Of a DNA stretch of 64,000 nt, positions 43,168-50,874 are shown one piece after another; position 1 is the stretch's first letter, and each line of letters begins with the position of its first letter. This DNA comes from an uncultured Clostridia bacterium (GTDB lineage: Bacteria; Bacillota; Clostridia; Christensenellales; UBA1242): positions 1-64,000 of the forward strand of contig CALBOE010000002.1 in NCBI GenBank assembly GCA_937896905.1, in the 5' to 3' direction. The notes below the pieces were generated by a model. It worked only from the letters and a program-made list of their open reading frames with translations. It was not told where the DNA came from and did not search any database. The position numbers were made by a program, and so were the translations under genes.

Positions 43168-43235
43168 ACGTCGCAACTCTCGCTTTTTAATCATTTGCTA
43201 ATAAATTACGCAAACTTCATTTATGCTCGGTTGCT
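43166..43235 (-). repeat. 70-bp tRNA-spacer repeat, copy next to tRNA-Leu
   Basis: Second copy, directly 5' of tRNA-Leu. The two copies are 380 bp apart and enclose tRNA-Leu and tRNA-Val, so recombination between them would remove or multiply these two genes. Confidence 0.92.
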
Positions 43236-43240
43236 TCTGC

Positions 43241-43314
43241 TGGAGGCACCAACCAGATTTGAACTGGTGATGAAGGTTTTGCAGACCTTTGCCTTACCAC
43301 TTGGCGATGGTGCC
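43241..43314 (-). tRNA. tRNA-Cys (GCA)
   Basis: Acceptor GGCACCA/TGGTGCC, anticodon loop CTGCAAA (GCA), T loop TTCAAAT, encoded CCA. First gene of the transcript. Confidence 0.96.
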
Positions 43315-43329
43315 ATTTCCAACTATTTA

Positions 43330-43358
43330 AGTATATACAAAAAAAATATAAAAATCAA
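43330..43358 (-). promoter_or_regulatory. Promoter of the tRNA cluster
   Basis: Minus strand TTGATT (43358-43353), 17-bp spacer, TATACT (43335-43330), 16 bp before tRNA-Cys. Confidence 0.8.
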
Positions 43359-43407
43359 CCCTTTTTAGCAAGTTTTTTTAATTTTTATGAATTTTGTTAA
43401 ACAAAAA

Positions 43408-43432
43408 AATGCTTTGCATTAAGCAAAACATT
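43408..43432 (-). terminator. Terminator after the 231-residue gene
   Basis: Minus-strand stem AATGTTTTGC/GCAAAGCATT with a five-base loop and T run, overlapping the last codons. Confidence 0.82.
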
Positions 43433-44114
43433 CTTCAAGAGTTAAATATGCGTTTCTTATTTTCTTATTAATTCTAGAGAAGTAGTCCAAAGCAATCATA
43501 AGCGAGAATACTAATTTTTTGTCATTTTTTTCGCTAGCTATGTATAATGAATTTAAAAGCATTGTAAATTCTTCTTTTTCGTTCATTTTTAGTTTATAGG
43601 CATCTACATTTGCAACAATTAGGCGAATGGCATTAATAATTTTGTTATAGTAATTTTTTTGATAATCGTCTGCCTCTACTAGAATGTGACGTTTAGAGTA
43701 GAGAGAATTAACCGAATTTTTAAAAGGAAGCATAACCAACTTGGCAAAATTTACAATTTCTTTACCCATAGGTTCGTCCTCAATTGCAAAATATTTGCTT
43801 AAGAAGTCGTAGAAGTTTAGCTGTTTATTATCAAAGCGAAAAAGCAAACTAAAAGTAAAGGCAATAATTTCCTTTTCATTAGCAGGTAAATTTAAGTTGA
43901 AGCCATTTGGTGTTTCTTGAACGGAATTTTCAAAGTTAGTTAAAAAGTCGTAATTTTCTAAACACGAGGAAATAATGTTTTTAAGTTTTTCGTCTGCCGC
44001 AATGCACTTTAAAATAGATGCAATTTTGATGTCTGCCAAAATATATTTGCCAGAAATAAATTCGTCGCAAGCAGAGTTAAAGGCAGAAAGTTCCAAAATA
44101 TTTGTGTTAGACAT
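43419..44114 (-). CDS. Unrecognised 231-residue helical protein
   Basis: The protein starts MSNTNILELSAFNSACDEFI at the ATG at 44114, behind GGGGGTG; an in-frame ATG four codons earlier overlaps the SD. It is soluble, acidic and almost all helical, without cysteine clusters, known motifs or membrane segments. Length and pattern resemble TerB-like or repeat-helical proteins, but I cannot assign a family. Own promoter and terminator, divergent from the DUF4364 gene. Confidence 0.68.
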   Translation of the reverse strand: MSNTNILELSAFNSACDEFISGKYILADIKIASILKCIAADEKLKNIISSCLENYDFLTNFENSVQETPNGFNLNLPANEKEIIAFTFSLLFRFDNKQLNFYDFLSKYFAIEDEPMGKEIVNFAKLVMLPFKNSVNSLYSKRHILVEADDYQKNYYNKIINAIRLIVANVDAYKLKMNEKEEFTMLLNSLYIASEKNDKKLVFSLMIALDYFSRINKKIRNAYLTLEECFA

Positions 44115-44134
44115 AAGCACCCCCATTTATATGT

Positions 44135-44163
44135 ATTATATCAAAGTGATAGGCAATTGGCAA
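44135..44163 (-). promoter_or_regulatory. Promoter of the 231-residue gene
   Basis: Minus strand TTGCCA (44163-44158), 17-bp spacer, extended TGa TATAAT (44140-44135). Confidence 0.8.
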
Positions 44164-44227
44164 CAAAACAAAAAAAGAATTTTAACATTTTTTAGCGTAC
44201 GATGTTTTAAATAGGGGCAATAATAAG

Positions 44228-44256
44228 TTGTCTTTTTTTTTGGAATAATGTATAAT
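44228..44256 (+). promoter_or_regulatory. Promoter of the DUF4364-like gene
   Basis: TTGTCT (44228-44233), 17-bp spacer ending in TG, TATAAT (44251-44256). Confidence 0.72.
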
Positions 44257-44279
44257 TAAATAGTTAAAAGGTGAATGCT

Positions 44280-44816
44280 ATGGAATTTGTGCCAGATAAT
44301 ACGGTTAATAAATTAATATTGCTTTATGTTTTAGATAAAATGGAAATACCGCTAACAGAAAATTCAATTTTGGAAATTTGTTCCAGCCAAAACAATTGGG
44401 TTAACTGGATGGATTGTAAAGATTTGCTTTCCCAACTTATAGTTTCCAAATTTGTGTATAAGCCAAACACAGATAGTGATGAAAGCAGATACAATATAAC
44501 AGTTGCTGGTAGGGAATGCCTTTCACAGTTCTACACAAGAATTCCTGCAAGTTTAAGAGATAACATTGCGCAATTTGCTGCGGAAAATAAACTGCAATTT
44601 AAACGTAATCAAGAATATGTTGCAAAAAGCTATAAAAATGAAGACGGAAGCTATACGGTAGACCTAAAAATTTTGGAACCATTAACAACCGAAAGCATTA
44701 TGTCGCTTTCCATTAAGTCGGACACTCGCCATAACGCAGCCATTGCTTGCAAAAGATGGAGAGAGATTGCTGCTAATATCTACGAGTACATTTACAGCAA
44801 AATTATCGAAAATTAA
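44280..44816 (+). CDS. DUF4364-like protein (winged-helix N-terminus)
   Basis: A 178-residue protein. NKLILLYVLDKMEIPLTENSI at the start followed by LISQLIVSKFVYK-like turns and YNITVAGRECLSQF fits a winged helix, and the rest is the beta-rich part of the DUF4364 family found in Clostridia. Some call it a PadR-like regulator; its role is not known. The start is ATG 44280 behind AAAAGGTGA. Confidence 0.68.
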   Translation: MEFVPDNTVNKLILLYVLDKMEIPLTENSILEICSSQNNWVNWMDCKDLLSQLIVSKFVYKPNTDSDESRYNITVAGRECLSQFYTRIPASLRDNIAQFAAENKLQFKRNQEYVAKSYKNEDGSYTVDLKILEPLTTESIMSLSIKSDTRHNAAIACKRWREIAANIYEYIYSKIIEN

Positions 44817-44845
44817 AAAAGGCCACATTAAAGTGGTCTTTTTCA
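44815..44845. terminator. Bidirectional terminator
   Basis: Stem AAAAGGCCAC/GTGGTCTTTT with six-base loop and T runs on both strands, between the convergent genes ending at 44816 and 44849. Confidence 0.88.
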
Positions 44846-44848
44846 TAA

Positions 44849-45394
44849 TTAATAAACGCTTGTGTAGTTATCCACTTCTTTAAGGATAGTAAGTTCATTT
44901 TTAAGGTGATACACACTGTTATATCCGGAAATGGCGGTTAGAACAAGGGCGGGAAGGAAAATTGAAAATTGATTGTAGAAAACTCCTTCTAAAACGGCAT
45001 AAGTTATTGAACAAACAAGCACAAATGTCATAACCCAAGCAATAACTGTTGACACTACATAATATAAGTTAAAAAATCCTGTTTTTTTGCTGTTAAACAT
45101 TGGAGTTTTAACGCCAACGGCATTGCCACTTTTTTTAATGCAAATTAAATTGTTTAAGGAACGGAACAGGAACACAAACGAAACCATTGCCATAAACAAT
45201 GATATTAGCATTGTTAAGGAAGAGCACACAACTTCGAATGTGGAAAGTTTTGCGTTAAAATATTTGAAAAAGATAAGTAATATTTGCCAAACAAACACTC
45301 CAACAAACAACAGGCTGAAAAAAGTTCGCATTGCAACGTCTTTTTTAAGCATTGGCACATCTTTATGCCTAAACTGAAATTTTTGAGCTTTCAT
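44849..45394 (-). CDS. Four-helix integral membrane protein, unknown
   Basis: A 181-residue protein with four hydrophobic segments (about 24-44, 53-78, 109-133, 138-160) and a basic N-terminus, so both ends are probably in the cytosol. There are no motifs I recognise. SD AAGGGG before the ATG at 45394, and a promoter TTGACT-17 bp-TAGAAT. Confidence 0.68.
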   Translation of the reverse strand: MKAQKFQFRHKDVPMLKKDVAMRTFFSLLFVGVFVWQILLIFFKYFNAKLSTFEVVCSSLTMLISLFMAMVSFVFLFRSLNNLICIKKSGNAVGVKTPMFNSKKTGFFNLYYVVSTVIAWVMTFVLVCSITYAVLEGVFYNQFSIFLPALVLTAISGYNSVYHLKNELTILKEVDNYTSVY

Positions 45395-45415
45395 ACTAAC
45401 CCCTTAATTATAATA

Positions 45416-45444
45416 ATTCTATAATCAAAAAAACAAAAAGTCAA
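45416..45444 (-). promoter_or_regulatory. Promoter of the membrane-protein gene
   Basis: Minus strand TTGACT (45444-45439), 17-bp spacer, TAGAAT (45421-45416). It lies just after the end of the ylbJ-like gene. Confidence 0.62.
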
Positions 45445-45451
45445 ACAAATT

Positions 45452-46423
45452 CTACATAAAAATTAGCGTTAGAGGAATTGCAAACAGGGCAGACAAAATT
45501 CCTTGCGTCAACTTTTGTAAAACAACAGTTTTTATTGGCAAATGTAACTTTTTTAAAAAGGTTAAACTTTGCAGTAAAATGCTAACACCGCCAAATCCAA
45601 CAAGTCCACTAGTAATGATGGTTTTTAAGTTTAATGGAAGGTTTGTGGCAGAAAGGTCTAAAATCCCACGAGTTATTTCAATTCCGCCATTCATAATTGA
45701 TGTAACAACATCTTTTGCTTGTGGAGATTTAAATACCCAACATATAGTGCTGGCAACTGTGCTAAAAATATTAAAATTTTTCAAGATGTCTATAAGCAGA
45801 AAAGATAAAACAATAAATCCACCAACCATTAAAACAGAGTGAAGTGCCTCGTAAACCGTATCGCTTAACAAGTTTGAATTTATTGTTTTTATTGGCATAG
45901 TTTGTGGTTTGAACTCTGTTTTTTTTCCACGAAAAATTAGTCCATTCATTAACGCACCAAGCACATTGGCAATTGCAACACACAAACCTGCCAAATGAGA
46001 ATTTAAAATTGCAACTCCCACAGTTCCAACCATAAACATTGGTCCGCTAATTGAACAATAGGAAAGCATTTTTTGAGCTTCGTGCTTATTGCAAATGCCA
46101 TATTCGTGGTTTGCGCAAATAAGCTTTGCTCCCATAGGGTAGCCAGAAATTGCAGAAAGAAGGAATGTGGACAAACTTCCAGAAGGGCTTCTGTAAACCT
46201 TACAAAAAAACTTGTCCAACCTGTTTGTTGACGTGCTTTTTAAACTAACTATTAAGCGAGTTAAAATAAAAAAAGGAAACAGTGTAGGTAAAACACTAAA
46301 TGCCCAAACGCTAATTCCATTTAAGCAAGATGCAATATAAACCTTTGGATTAAGAATAAAAATTGCACAAATGGCAACTAATAATAGTATAATTATTTTA
46401 TTTGCATTTAATTTTTTAATCAT
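45452..46423 (-). CDS. ylbJ: YlbJ-like sporulation integral membrane protein (Gate domains)
   Basis: A 323-residue polytopic membrane protein. NGISVWAFSVLPTLFPFFIL near the start and SAISGYPMGAKLI followed by GPMFMVGTVG resemble YlbJ, a nucleoside-recognition/Gate-type protein needed for spore cortex formation in B. subtilis. Together with the sigK-like gene it points to an endospore-forming lineage. The start taken is the ATG at 46423; there is no SD, and TATTAT lies five bases before it, so initiation may be leaderless. A longer reading to 46507 crosses the divergent patatin gene and is rejected. Confidence 0.8.
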   Translation of the reverse strand: MIKKLNANKIIILLLVAICAIFILNPKVYIASCLNGISVWAFSVLPTLFPFFILTRLIVSLKSTSTNRLDKFFCKVYRSPSGSLSTFLLSAISGYPMGAKLICANHEYGICNKHEAQKMLSYCSISGPMFMVGTVGVAILNSHLAGLCVAIANVLGALMNGLIFRGKKTEFKPQTMPIKTINSNLLSDTVYEALHSVLMVGGFIVLSFLLIDILKNFNIFSTVASTICWVFKSPQAKDVVTSIMNGGIEITRGILDLSATNLPLNLKTIITSGLVGFGGVSILLQSLTFLKKLHLPIKTVVLQKLTQGILSALFAIPLTLIFM

Positions 46424-46430
46424 ATATAAT
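46402..46430 (+). promoter_or_regulatory. Promoter of the patatin gene
   Basis: TTGCAT (46402-46407), 17-bp spacer, TATAAT (46425-46430). The -35 lies inside the first codons of the divergent ylbJ-like gene. Confidence 0.72.
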
Positions 46431-46453
46431 AATATAAATTTAAGTGGGGATTT

Positions 46454-47260
46454 ATGAAAAAATTGGCTTTGGTTTTGGGTGGTGGTTCGGCAAAAGGATA
46501 CGCACATATTGGTGTGTTAAAGGTGTTGGAAAAACATGGCATTAAGCCCGACCTTATTGTTGGCACTTCTATGGGTGCATTGGTTGGCGGAATGTATGCC
46601 GCAGGCAAATCTGTTAACGAAATGGAGGAAATGACAAAGAGCGTAACCTCGCTAGGAGGATTTAGTTTAATTTCAACTTTATTTAAAGGCAATTTATTAA
46701 GTGCGGATAAAATAACAAAGGTAATAACCAAAGAACTTGGAGAAGCCGCGCATAGCGACTGTAAAATTCCCTTTGTTGCAATTGCAACAGAACTTAAAAC
46801 GGGCAAGGAAAAAAGATTCGACAAGGGGCTATTAAGAGATAGCATTTTAAGCAGCACGGCAATTCCTGGAGTGTTTCCAAAACATAAGGTGGGAGATAAG
46901 TACTACGTAGACGGCGGAATGGTTAACAATTTGGGCGAGGACGTTGCAAGGGAGCTAATGCCAGATGCGGTGGTTTTGTCGGTAGACGTTATTGGTCAGT
47001 ACGAAAAACAGCTAGAAGCCCTTAAACTTAAAACACTAGAACACATTTTGAATGTAAGCACAATGAGAACTCAAATGATAACCGAAATGAAGCCGAACTT
47101 GGCGGATTTAAGAATAATCATCACTCAACCAACTGTTAGTCTGTTAGATTTCAGTGCCGAAACTGTTCAAAGGGCAATACGAAACGGAAAGAATGCTACA
47201 ACAAGAAACATTACTAAAATTAAAGAACTATTAGGAATGGAAACAAATTTAAAGAAATAA
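46454..47260 (+). CDS. Patatin-like phospholipase (RssA/YlbK type)
   Basis: A 268-residue serine acyl hydrolase. The oxyanion loop GGGSAKGYAHIG (9-20), nucleophile elbow GTSMG (about 38-42) and catalytic dyad Asp in YYVDGGMVNN are intact. In B. subtilis ylbK lies next to ylbJ, in agreement with the neighbour here. Substrate unknown, probably membrane phospholipid or a lysophospholipid. SD AAGTGGGG. pta follows after 9 bp. Confidence 0.9.
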   Translation: MKKLALVLGGGSAKGYAHIGVLKVLEKHGIKPDLIVGTSMGALVGGMYAAGKSVNEMEEMTKSVTSLGGFSLISTLFKGNLLSADKITKVITKELGEAAHSDCKIPFVAIATELKTGKEKRFDKGLLRDSILSSTAIPGVFPKHKVGDKYYVDGGMVNNLGEDVARELMPDAVVLSVDVIGQYEKQLEALKLKTLEHILNVSTMRTQMITEMKPNLADLRIIITQPTVSLLDFSAETVQRAIRNGKNATTRNITKIKELLGMETNLKK

Positions 47261-47269
47261 AGGGAAACT

Positions 47270-48238
47270 ATGAAAGAATTGCAAAAGATAAAGCAAAAAG
47301 CAAAGCAAATAAACGCAACCATAATTTTGCCAGAAGCAAATATCGATAAAAGAGTGTGTGACGCTTGCAAATATTTATTAAAAAACAAACTTTGCAAGAT
47401 TGTTGTTTTTGGCAAGGTGGCGGAATTTGATAAAAGTTTTACCGCTTCGCCTTTTTGCCAAATTATAGACATTGAAACCAGCGAAAAATTAGCAGATTAT
47501 GCTAATCAACTTTTTGAACTTAGAAAACATAAAGGGCTAACGCTTACGCAGGCAAAAAAGCTTGTTAAAACGCCAGAATATTTTGCGTGCATGATGTTAA
47601 AGAATGAGCAGGCAGATGGCATGGTGGCGGGTGCAAATTTTAGCACTGCAAAAACATTAAAACCTGCGTTGCAAATTGTTAAAGCAAAACCAGGCAAAAG
47701 TTTAATAACCGGCAGTATGCTAATGTTAAAAAAGGGTAAGCCAACAATGTTGTTTGGAGATGTTTCTTTGGTTGAAAATCCAACGGCAGAACAATTAAGT
47801 GAAATAGCCATTGCTAATGCCGAATTTGCAAGCGCAATTTTAGACGAAACTCCAAGAGTTGCGCTGCTAAGCTACTCCACCAAAGGAAGTGCTGAAAGCG
47901 AGATGGTTGAAAAAGTTAAACTTGCAACAAAACTTGCGCAGAAAAACAAAAAATTTAAATTTGATGGCGAAATGCAAGCAGATTGTGCGTTAAGCCAGCA
48001 AGTTGCAAGGCAAAAAGGGGTTAAATCGTGCGTGGGCGGCAAAGCAAATGTTTTAATTTTCCCAGACCTCAATGCTGGTAACATTGGGTATAAATTAACT
48101 GCAAGGTTGGCAGGCTACACGGCTGTTGGGCCAATAATGCTAAACTTTAACAAAGCAGTTAACGACCTAAGCCGTGGTTGCACAGTTCAAGAAATAATAA
48201 ACACGGTTCTAATAACAAAACTCCAAATAAAGCGCTAA
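47270..48238 (+). CDS. pta: Phosphate acetyltransferase
   Basis: A 322-residue enzyme that converts acetyl-CoA and phosphate to acetyl-phosphate. It shows the family's MVAGANFSTAKTLKPALQIV, SLVENPTAEQLSEIA, FDGEMQADCAL and LIFPDLNAGNIGYKLTARL. It works with AckA, which is encoded 0.7 kb downstream but on a separate transcript. SD AAAGGGAAA. Confidence 0.95.
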   Translation: MKELQKIKQKAKQINATIILPEANIDKRVCDACKYLLKNKLCKIVVFGKVAEFDKSFTASPFCQIIDIETSEKLADYANQLFELRKHKGLTLTQAKKLVKTPEYFACMMLKNEQADGMVAGANFSTAKTLKPALQIVKAKPGKSLITGSMLMLKKGKPTMLFGDVSLVENPTAEQLSEIAIANAEFASAILDETPRVALLSYSTKGSAESEMVEKVKLATKLAQKNKKFKFDGEMQADCALSQQVARQKGVKSCVGGKANVLIFPDLNAGNIGYKLTARLAGYTAVGPIMLNFNKAVNDLSRGCTVQEIINTVLITKLQIKR

Positions 48239-48276
48239 CCAGTTGATGTAATTTTTTGTCGAAAGGTGTATTTTGC

Positions 48277-48304
48277 TTGACAAATTTTTTTGTCATGCTA
48301 AACT
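48277..48304 (+). promoter_or_regulatory. Promoter of the WG-repeat gene
   Basis: TTGACA (48277-48282), 16-bp spacer, extended TGc TAAACT (48299-48304). A TATAAT at 48314 is too close to the start and overlaps the SD region, so it is not used. Confidence 0.6.
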
Positions 48305-48328
48305 TTTTCGTTGTATAATGGAGCAAGT

Positions 48329-48841
48329 ATGGGCTTAATTGGCGAAATGGCACGCATTCGTTTTACAGAACACGAAAGTTTTAGTATATATGATTACATT
48401 GAAAAACCAGACAATGGGCGGCAAAGCCAGTTAAGGGTTAGAAAAGGCGATAATTGGGGATTAATAAACATCTTTGGTCAAACACTAATTCCGTGCGTTT
48501 ATGATGGTTGTTCTTGTTTTTCACAAAACACAATTTGGTTCAGGCGAAAAGATAAATGGGCGTTATTTAGCATCAGTGGGAAGCAATTAACGTCATTCAA
48601 GTTCGAACAAATCTCAACTTTTCATAACCAATTTCAAGTTGCATGGGTTAAATTTAAAAGAAGGTATGGCCTAATAAACTCACAAGGGCAAGAGTTAACA
48701 GACTTTAAATATAGGGCAGTTGGTGCATTTAATAACAACAAGGGCACAACCTGGGTGGAAACCGATAATGGCTATGGTTCGGTTAATGTTAAAGGTGAAG
48801 AGGTGTTAGGTTGCAATAATTTAACCTTCCCAATCTATTAA
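48329..48841 (+). CDS. WG-repeat protein
   Basis: A 170-residue protein made of about four WG (KWG) repeats: KGDNWGLINIFGQTLIPCVY, KDKWALFSISGKQLTSFKF, KRRYGLINSQGQELTDFKY, DNGYGSVNVKGEEVL. These form small beta units of about 35 residues, found in many gut bacteria as extracellular or binding modules. Here there is no signal peptide. The start is ATG 48329 behind TGGAGC. It separates pta and ackA, which are normally adjacent. Confidence 0.82.
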   Translation: MGLIGEMARIRFTEHESFSIYDYIEKPDNGRQSQLRVRKGDNWGLINIFGQTLIPCVYDGCSCFSQNTIWFRRKDKWALFSISGKQLTSFKFEQISTFHNQFQVAWVKFKRRYGLINSQGQELTDFKYRAVGAFNNNKGTTWVETDNGYGSVNVKGEEVLGCNNLTFPIY

Positions 48842-48878
48842 ATTTATTAAGATTATGTTTAAAGGTTTTAAAAATTCT

Positions 48879-48907
48879 TTGCCAGAACAGAATTTTTGTG
48901 ATATAAT
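48879..48907 (+). promoter_or_regulatory. Promoter of ackA
   Basis: TTGCCA (48879-48884), 17-bp spacer, extended TGa TATAAT (48902-48907). Confidence 0.78.
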
Positions 48908-48933
48908 TCACATTGTAAATTAAGGAGAAAAAC

Positions 48934-50118
48934 ATGAAAGTATTAGTTGTTAATTCGGGCAGCAGCAGTGTTAAAGCCCAACTTATGGAAACAAAAACAG
49001 GGGAAGTTTTTGCAAAATTCTATTGCCAAAGAATAGGTTTAGACGGTGCTTTTGCAGATTATAAAACCAGCACAAAGCAAGTTATTAAAGCCGAAATGCC
49101 AACTCATAAAGAAGCATTTGAATTGGTTTTTAAAACTTTGGTAGACGAAAAAATTGGTGTTATTAAAAGCCTAGACGAAATTAAAGGCGTTGGCCACAGA
49201 TTAGTTAACTTTGGTGAAAAGTTTAATAAAAGTTTTGTTGTTACTAAAGAAAATATGAAGGATTTAGAAGAAAATATTTCTTTTGCACCGCTTCACAATC
49301 CTCCGGCATTGATGGGCGTTAAAATTTGTATGGAACTATTGCCAAAAGTTAACCATGTTGCAGTGTTAGATACAGCGTTCCATTCAACAATGCCAGAAAA
49401 AGCATTTATGTATGCACTTCCTTATGAACTATATGAAGAAAACAAAATTAGAAGATATGGCGCACATGGAACAAGCCACCGCTACATTGCAATGAAGTGC
49501 GAAGAATTGTTTGGCAATTTAGCAGGAAAGAAAATTATTTCTTGCCACATTGGCAGCGGCAGCAGCATTTGTGCAATTAAAGACGGCGAGTGTGTTGACA
49601 CGTCTATGGGTTACACACCTCTTGCAGGCGTTGTTATGGGCACGCGTTCTGGTGATGTTGATGCAGCCGTTGTTCCAGCAATTATGCAAGCAAAAAAACT
49701 TTCCGCCGCCGAAGCAATCGACTTATTAAATAAGAAAAGTGGTTTGGTTGGCATCACAGGCGAATATAGCGACTTGCGCGATATTGACGCTAATTTAGAT
49801 AAACCTCGTGTTAAACTTGCTTTTGATATGCTAGTTTATTCAATTAAAAAATATATTGGAGCGTACGCCGCTGCAATGAATGGTGTGGATTACATTGTTT
49901 TCACAGCGGGCGTTGGCGAAAATGATGAACTTGTTAGGGAAGCCGTTTGCCAAGATATGGAATACTTAGGAATAGATTTTGATTACGATTTAAACAGAAC
50001 GGCACCAAGGGGTACAGTTCAGGAATTTACAAAGAAAAACAGCAAAGTTAAAGTTTATCGTATTCCTACCGACGAAGAGTTTATGATTGCGTTGGATACA
50101 GAAGCACTAAGCAAATAA
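48934..50118 (+). CDS. ackA: Acetate kinase
   Basis: A 394-residue ASKHA-fold kinase converting acetyl-phosphate and ADP to acetate and ATP. The start NSGSSSVK, the GVGHRLVN loop, HNPPALMGVK, LDTAFHSTMP, YGAHGTSHRY, CHIGSGSS and FTAGVGEND are present. With Pta it provides fermentative ATP. SD TTAAGGAGA. Confidence 0.97.
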   Translation: MKVLVVNSGSSSVKAQLMETKTGEVFAKFYCQRIGLDGAFADYKTSTKQVIKAEMPTHKEAFELVFKTLVDEKIGVIKSLDEIKGVGHRLVNFGEKFNKSFVVTKENMKDLEENISFAPLHNPPALMGVKICMELLPKVNHVAVLDTAFHSTMPEKAFMYALPYELYEENKIRRYGAHGTSHRYIAMKCEELFGNLAGKKIISCHIGSGSSICAIKDGECVDTSMGYTPLAGVVMGTRSGDVDAAVVPAIMQAKKLSAAEAIDLLNKKSGLVGITGEYSDLRDIDANLDKPRVKLAFDMLVYSIKKYIGAYAAAMNGVDYIVFTAGVGENDELVREAVCQDMEYLGIDFDYDLNRTAPRGTVQEFTKKNSKVKVYRIPTDEEFMIALDTEALSK

Positions 50119-50143
50119 TTTTAAAAAATAATTTTAAAAGCAG

Positions 50144-50172
50144 TTGACAATATTGTTTTAGTTTGTTATACT
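50144..50172 (+). promoter_or_regulatory. Promoter of rpmF
   Basis: TTGACA (50144-50149), 17-bp spacer, extended TGt TATACT (50167-50172). Confidence 0.88.
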
Positions 50173-50227
50173 ACTAACATATTTTGTCGAGTGCTTTTTT
50201 AAGCGCAAATTTATATGGAGGTAAATC

Positions 50228-50416
50228 ATGGCAGTTCCAAAGGGAAAGGTGTCTAAGGCACGCAGAGATAAACGTCGTGCTAACTGGAAAGCAGCTGTTC
50301 CAACATTAGTTGAATGTCCACATTGCCACGAAAAGAAAGTGGCTCACCAAGTTTGCAAAAACTGTGGTTACTACGATGGCGCACAAGTTGTTAATGTTGA
50401 AAAGAATGCAAAATAA
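50228..50416 (+). CDS. rpmF: Ribosomal protein bL32
   Basis: A 62-residue large-subunit protein starting MAVPKGKVSKARRDKRRA, with the zinc motif CPHCHEKK .. CKNCGYYDG, thus the zinc-binding form. The DUF177 (YceD) gene that usually precedes rpmF is not here. SD TGGAGGTAA. Confidence 0.97.
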   Translation: MAVPKGKVSKARRDKRRANWKAAVPTLVECPHCHEKKVAHQVCKNCGYYDGAQVVNVEKNAK

Positions 50417-50424
50417 TTAAAAAG

Positions 50425-50448
50425 CAAGGTTTATTCCTTGTTTTTTTT
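50425..50448 (+). terminator. Terminator after rpmF
   Basis: Stem CAAGG/CCTTG with six-base loop and eight T. Confidence 0.82.
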
Positions 50449-50474
50449 GTGCTCTTTTTGCAATGTGTTTTTGC

Positions 50475-50503
50475 TTGACAAAATGATTACAGTTAATTAT
50501 AAT
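50475..50503 (+). promoter_or_regulatory. Promoter of the 50551 gene and plsX-rnc
   Basis: Full consensus TTGACA (50475-50480), 17-bp spacer, TATAAT (50498-50503). Confidence 0.9.
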
Positions 50504-50550
50504 ATAAACGTTAAAGGGAAAAATTTTTAAATAAATTTTTAAAGAAGATT

Positions 50551-50859
50551 ATGAGTATATTTCAAAGGTTAATAGCGGTAAATAAAATTAAACGCCAAAG
50601 ACGTCAGGCAACAATTGATGCAAGGGAAGAAAAGAAAAAGGCCAAGCAAATTATTGAAACACTTTCTAAAGTTGATCCAGAGAAAAGAGCAGAAAAATTT
50701 ATTTTAATGAGCGTGGAAGATCTTATGCCAATATGCAACAACGAAACGGTTTTAAATTACATTTTGCCATATTGCAAAGATGAAATGGAAAGAATGGCAG
50801 TTCTATCTATTTTTAACCGAGAAAAGGACATTCAAAAAAACACAGAACGTGCTGTGTAA
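50551..50859 (+). CDS. Unrecognised 102-residue basic helical protein
   Basis: MSIFQRLIAVNKIKRQRRQA opens a strongly basic helix to about residue 40, followed by an acidic/hydrophobic helical part (VEDLMPICNNETVLNYILPY). No membrane segment or known motif. A good promoter and 15-bp spacing to plsX suggest one operon. The SD AAGAAG is weak. It may be a lineage-specific protein. Confidence 0.6.
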   Translation: MSIFQRLIAVNKIKRQRRQATIDAREEKKKAKQIIETLSKVDPEKRAEKFILMSVEDLMPICNNETVLNYILPYCKDEMERMAVLSIFNREKDIQKNTERAV

Positions 50860-50874
50860 ATTATAGGGGGAAAT

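Noticed and set aside
42786..43235. CRISPR array
   Set aside because: Only two copies of 70 bp, placed between tRNA genes, no regular spacers and no cas genes in the window.
46424..46507. N-terminal extension of the ylbJ-like protein
   Set aside because: It crosses the promoter and first codons of the divergent patatin gene and is not membrane-protein-like.
48314..48319. TATAAT as -10 of the WG-repeat gene
   Set aside because: It lies ten bases before the ATG and would remove the GGAG ribosome site; the TTGACA/TAAACT pair upstream fits better.
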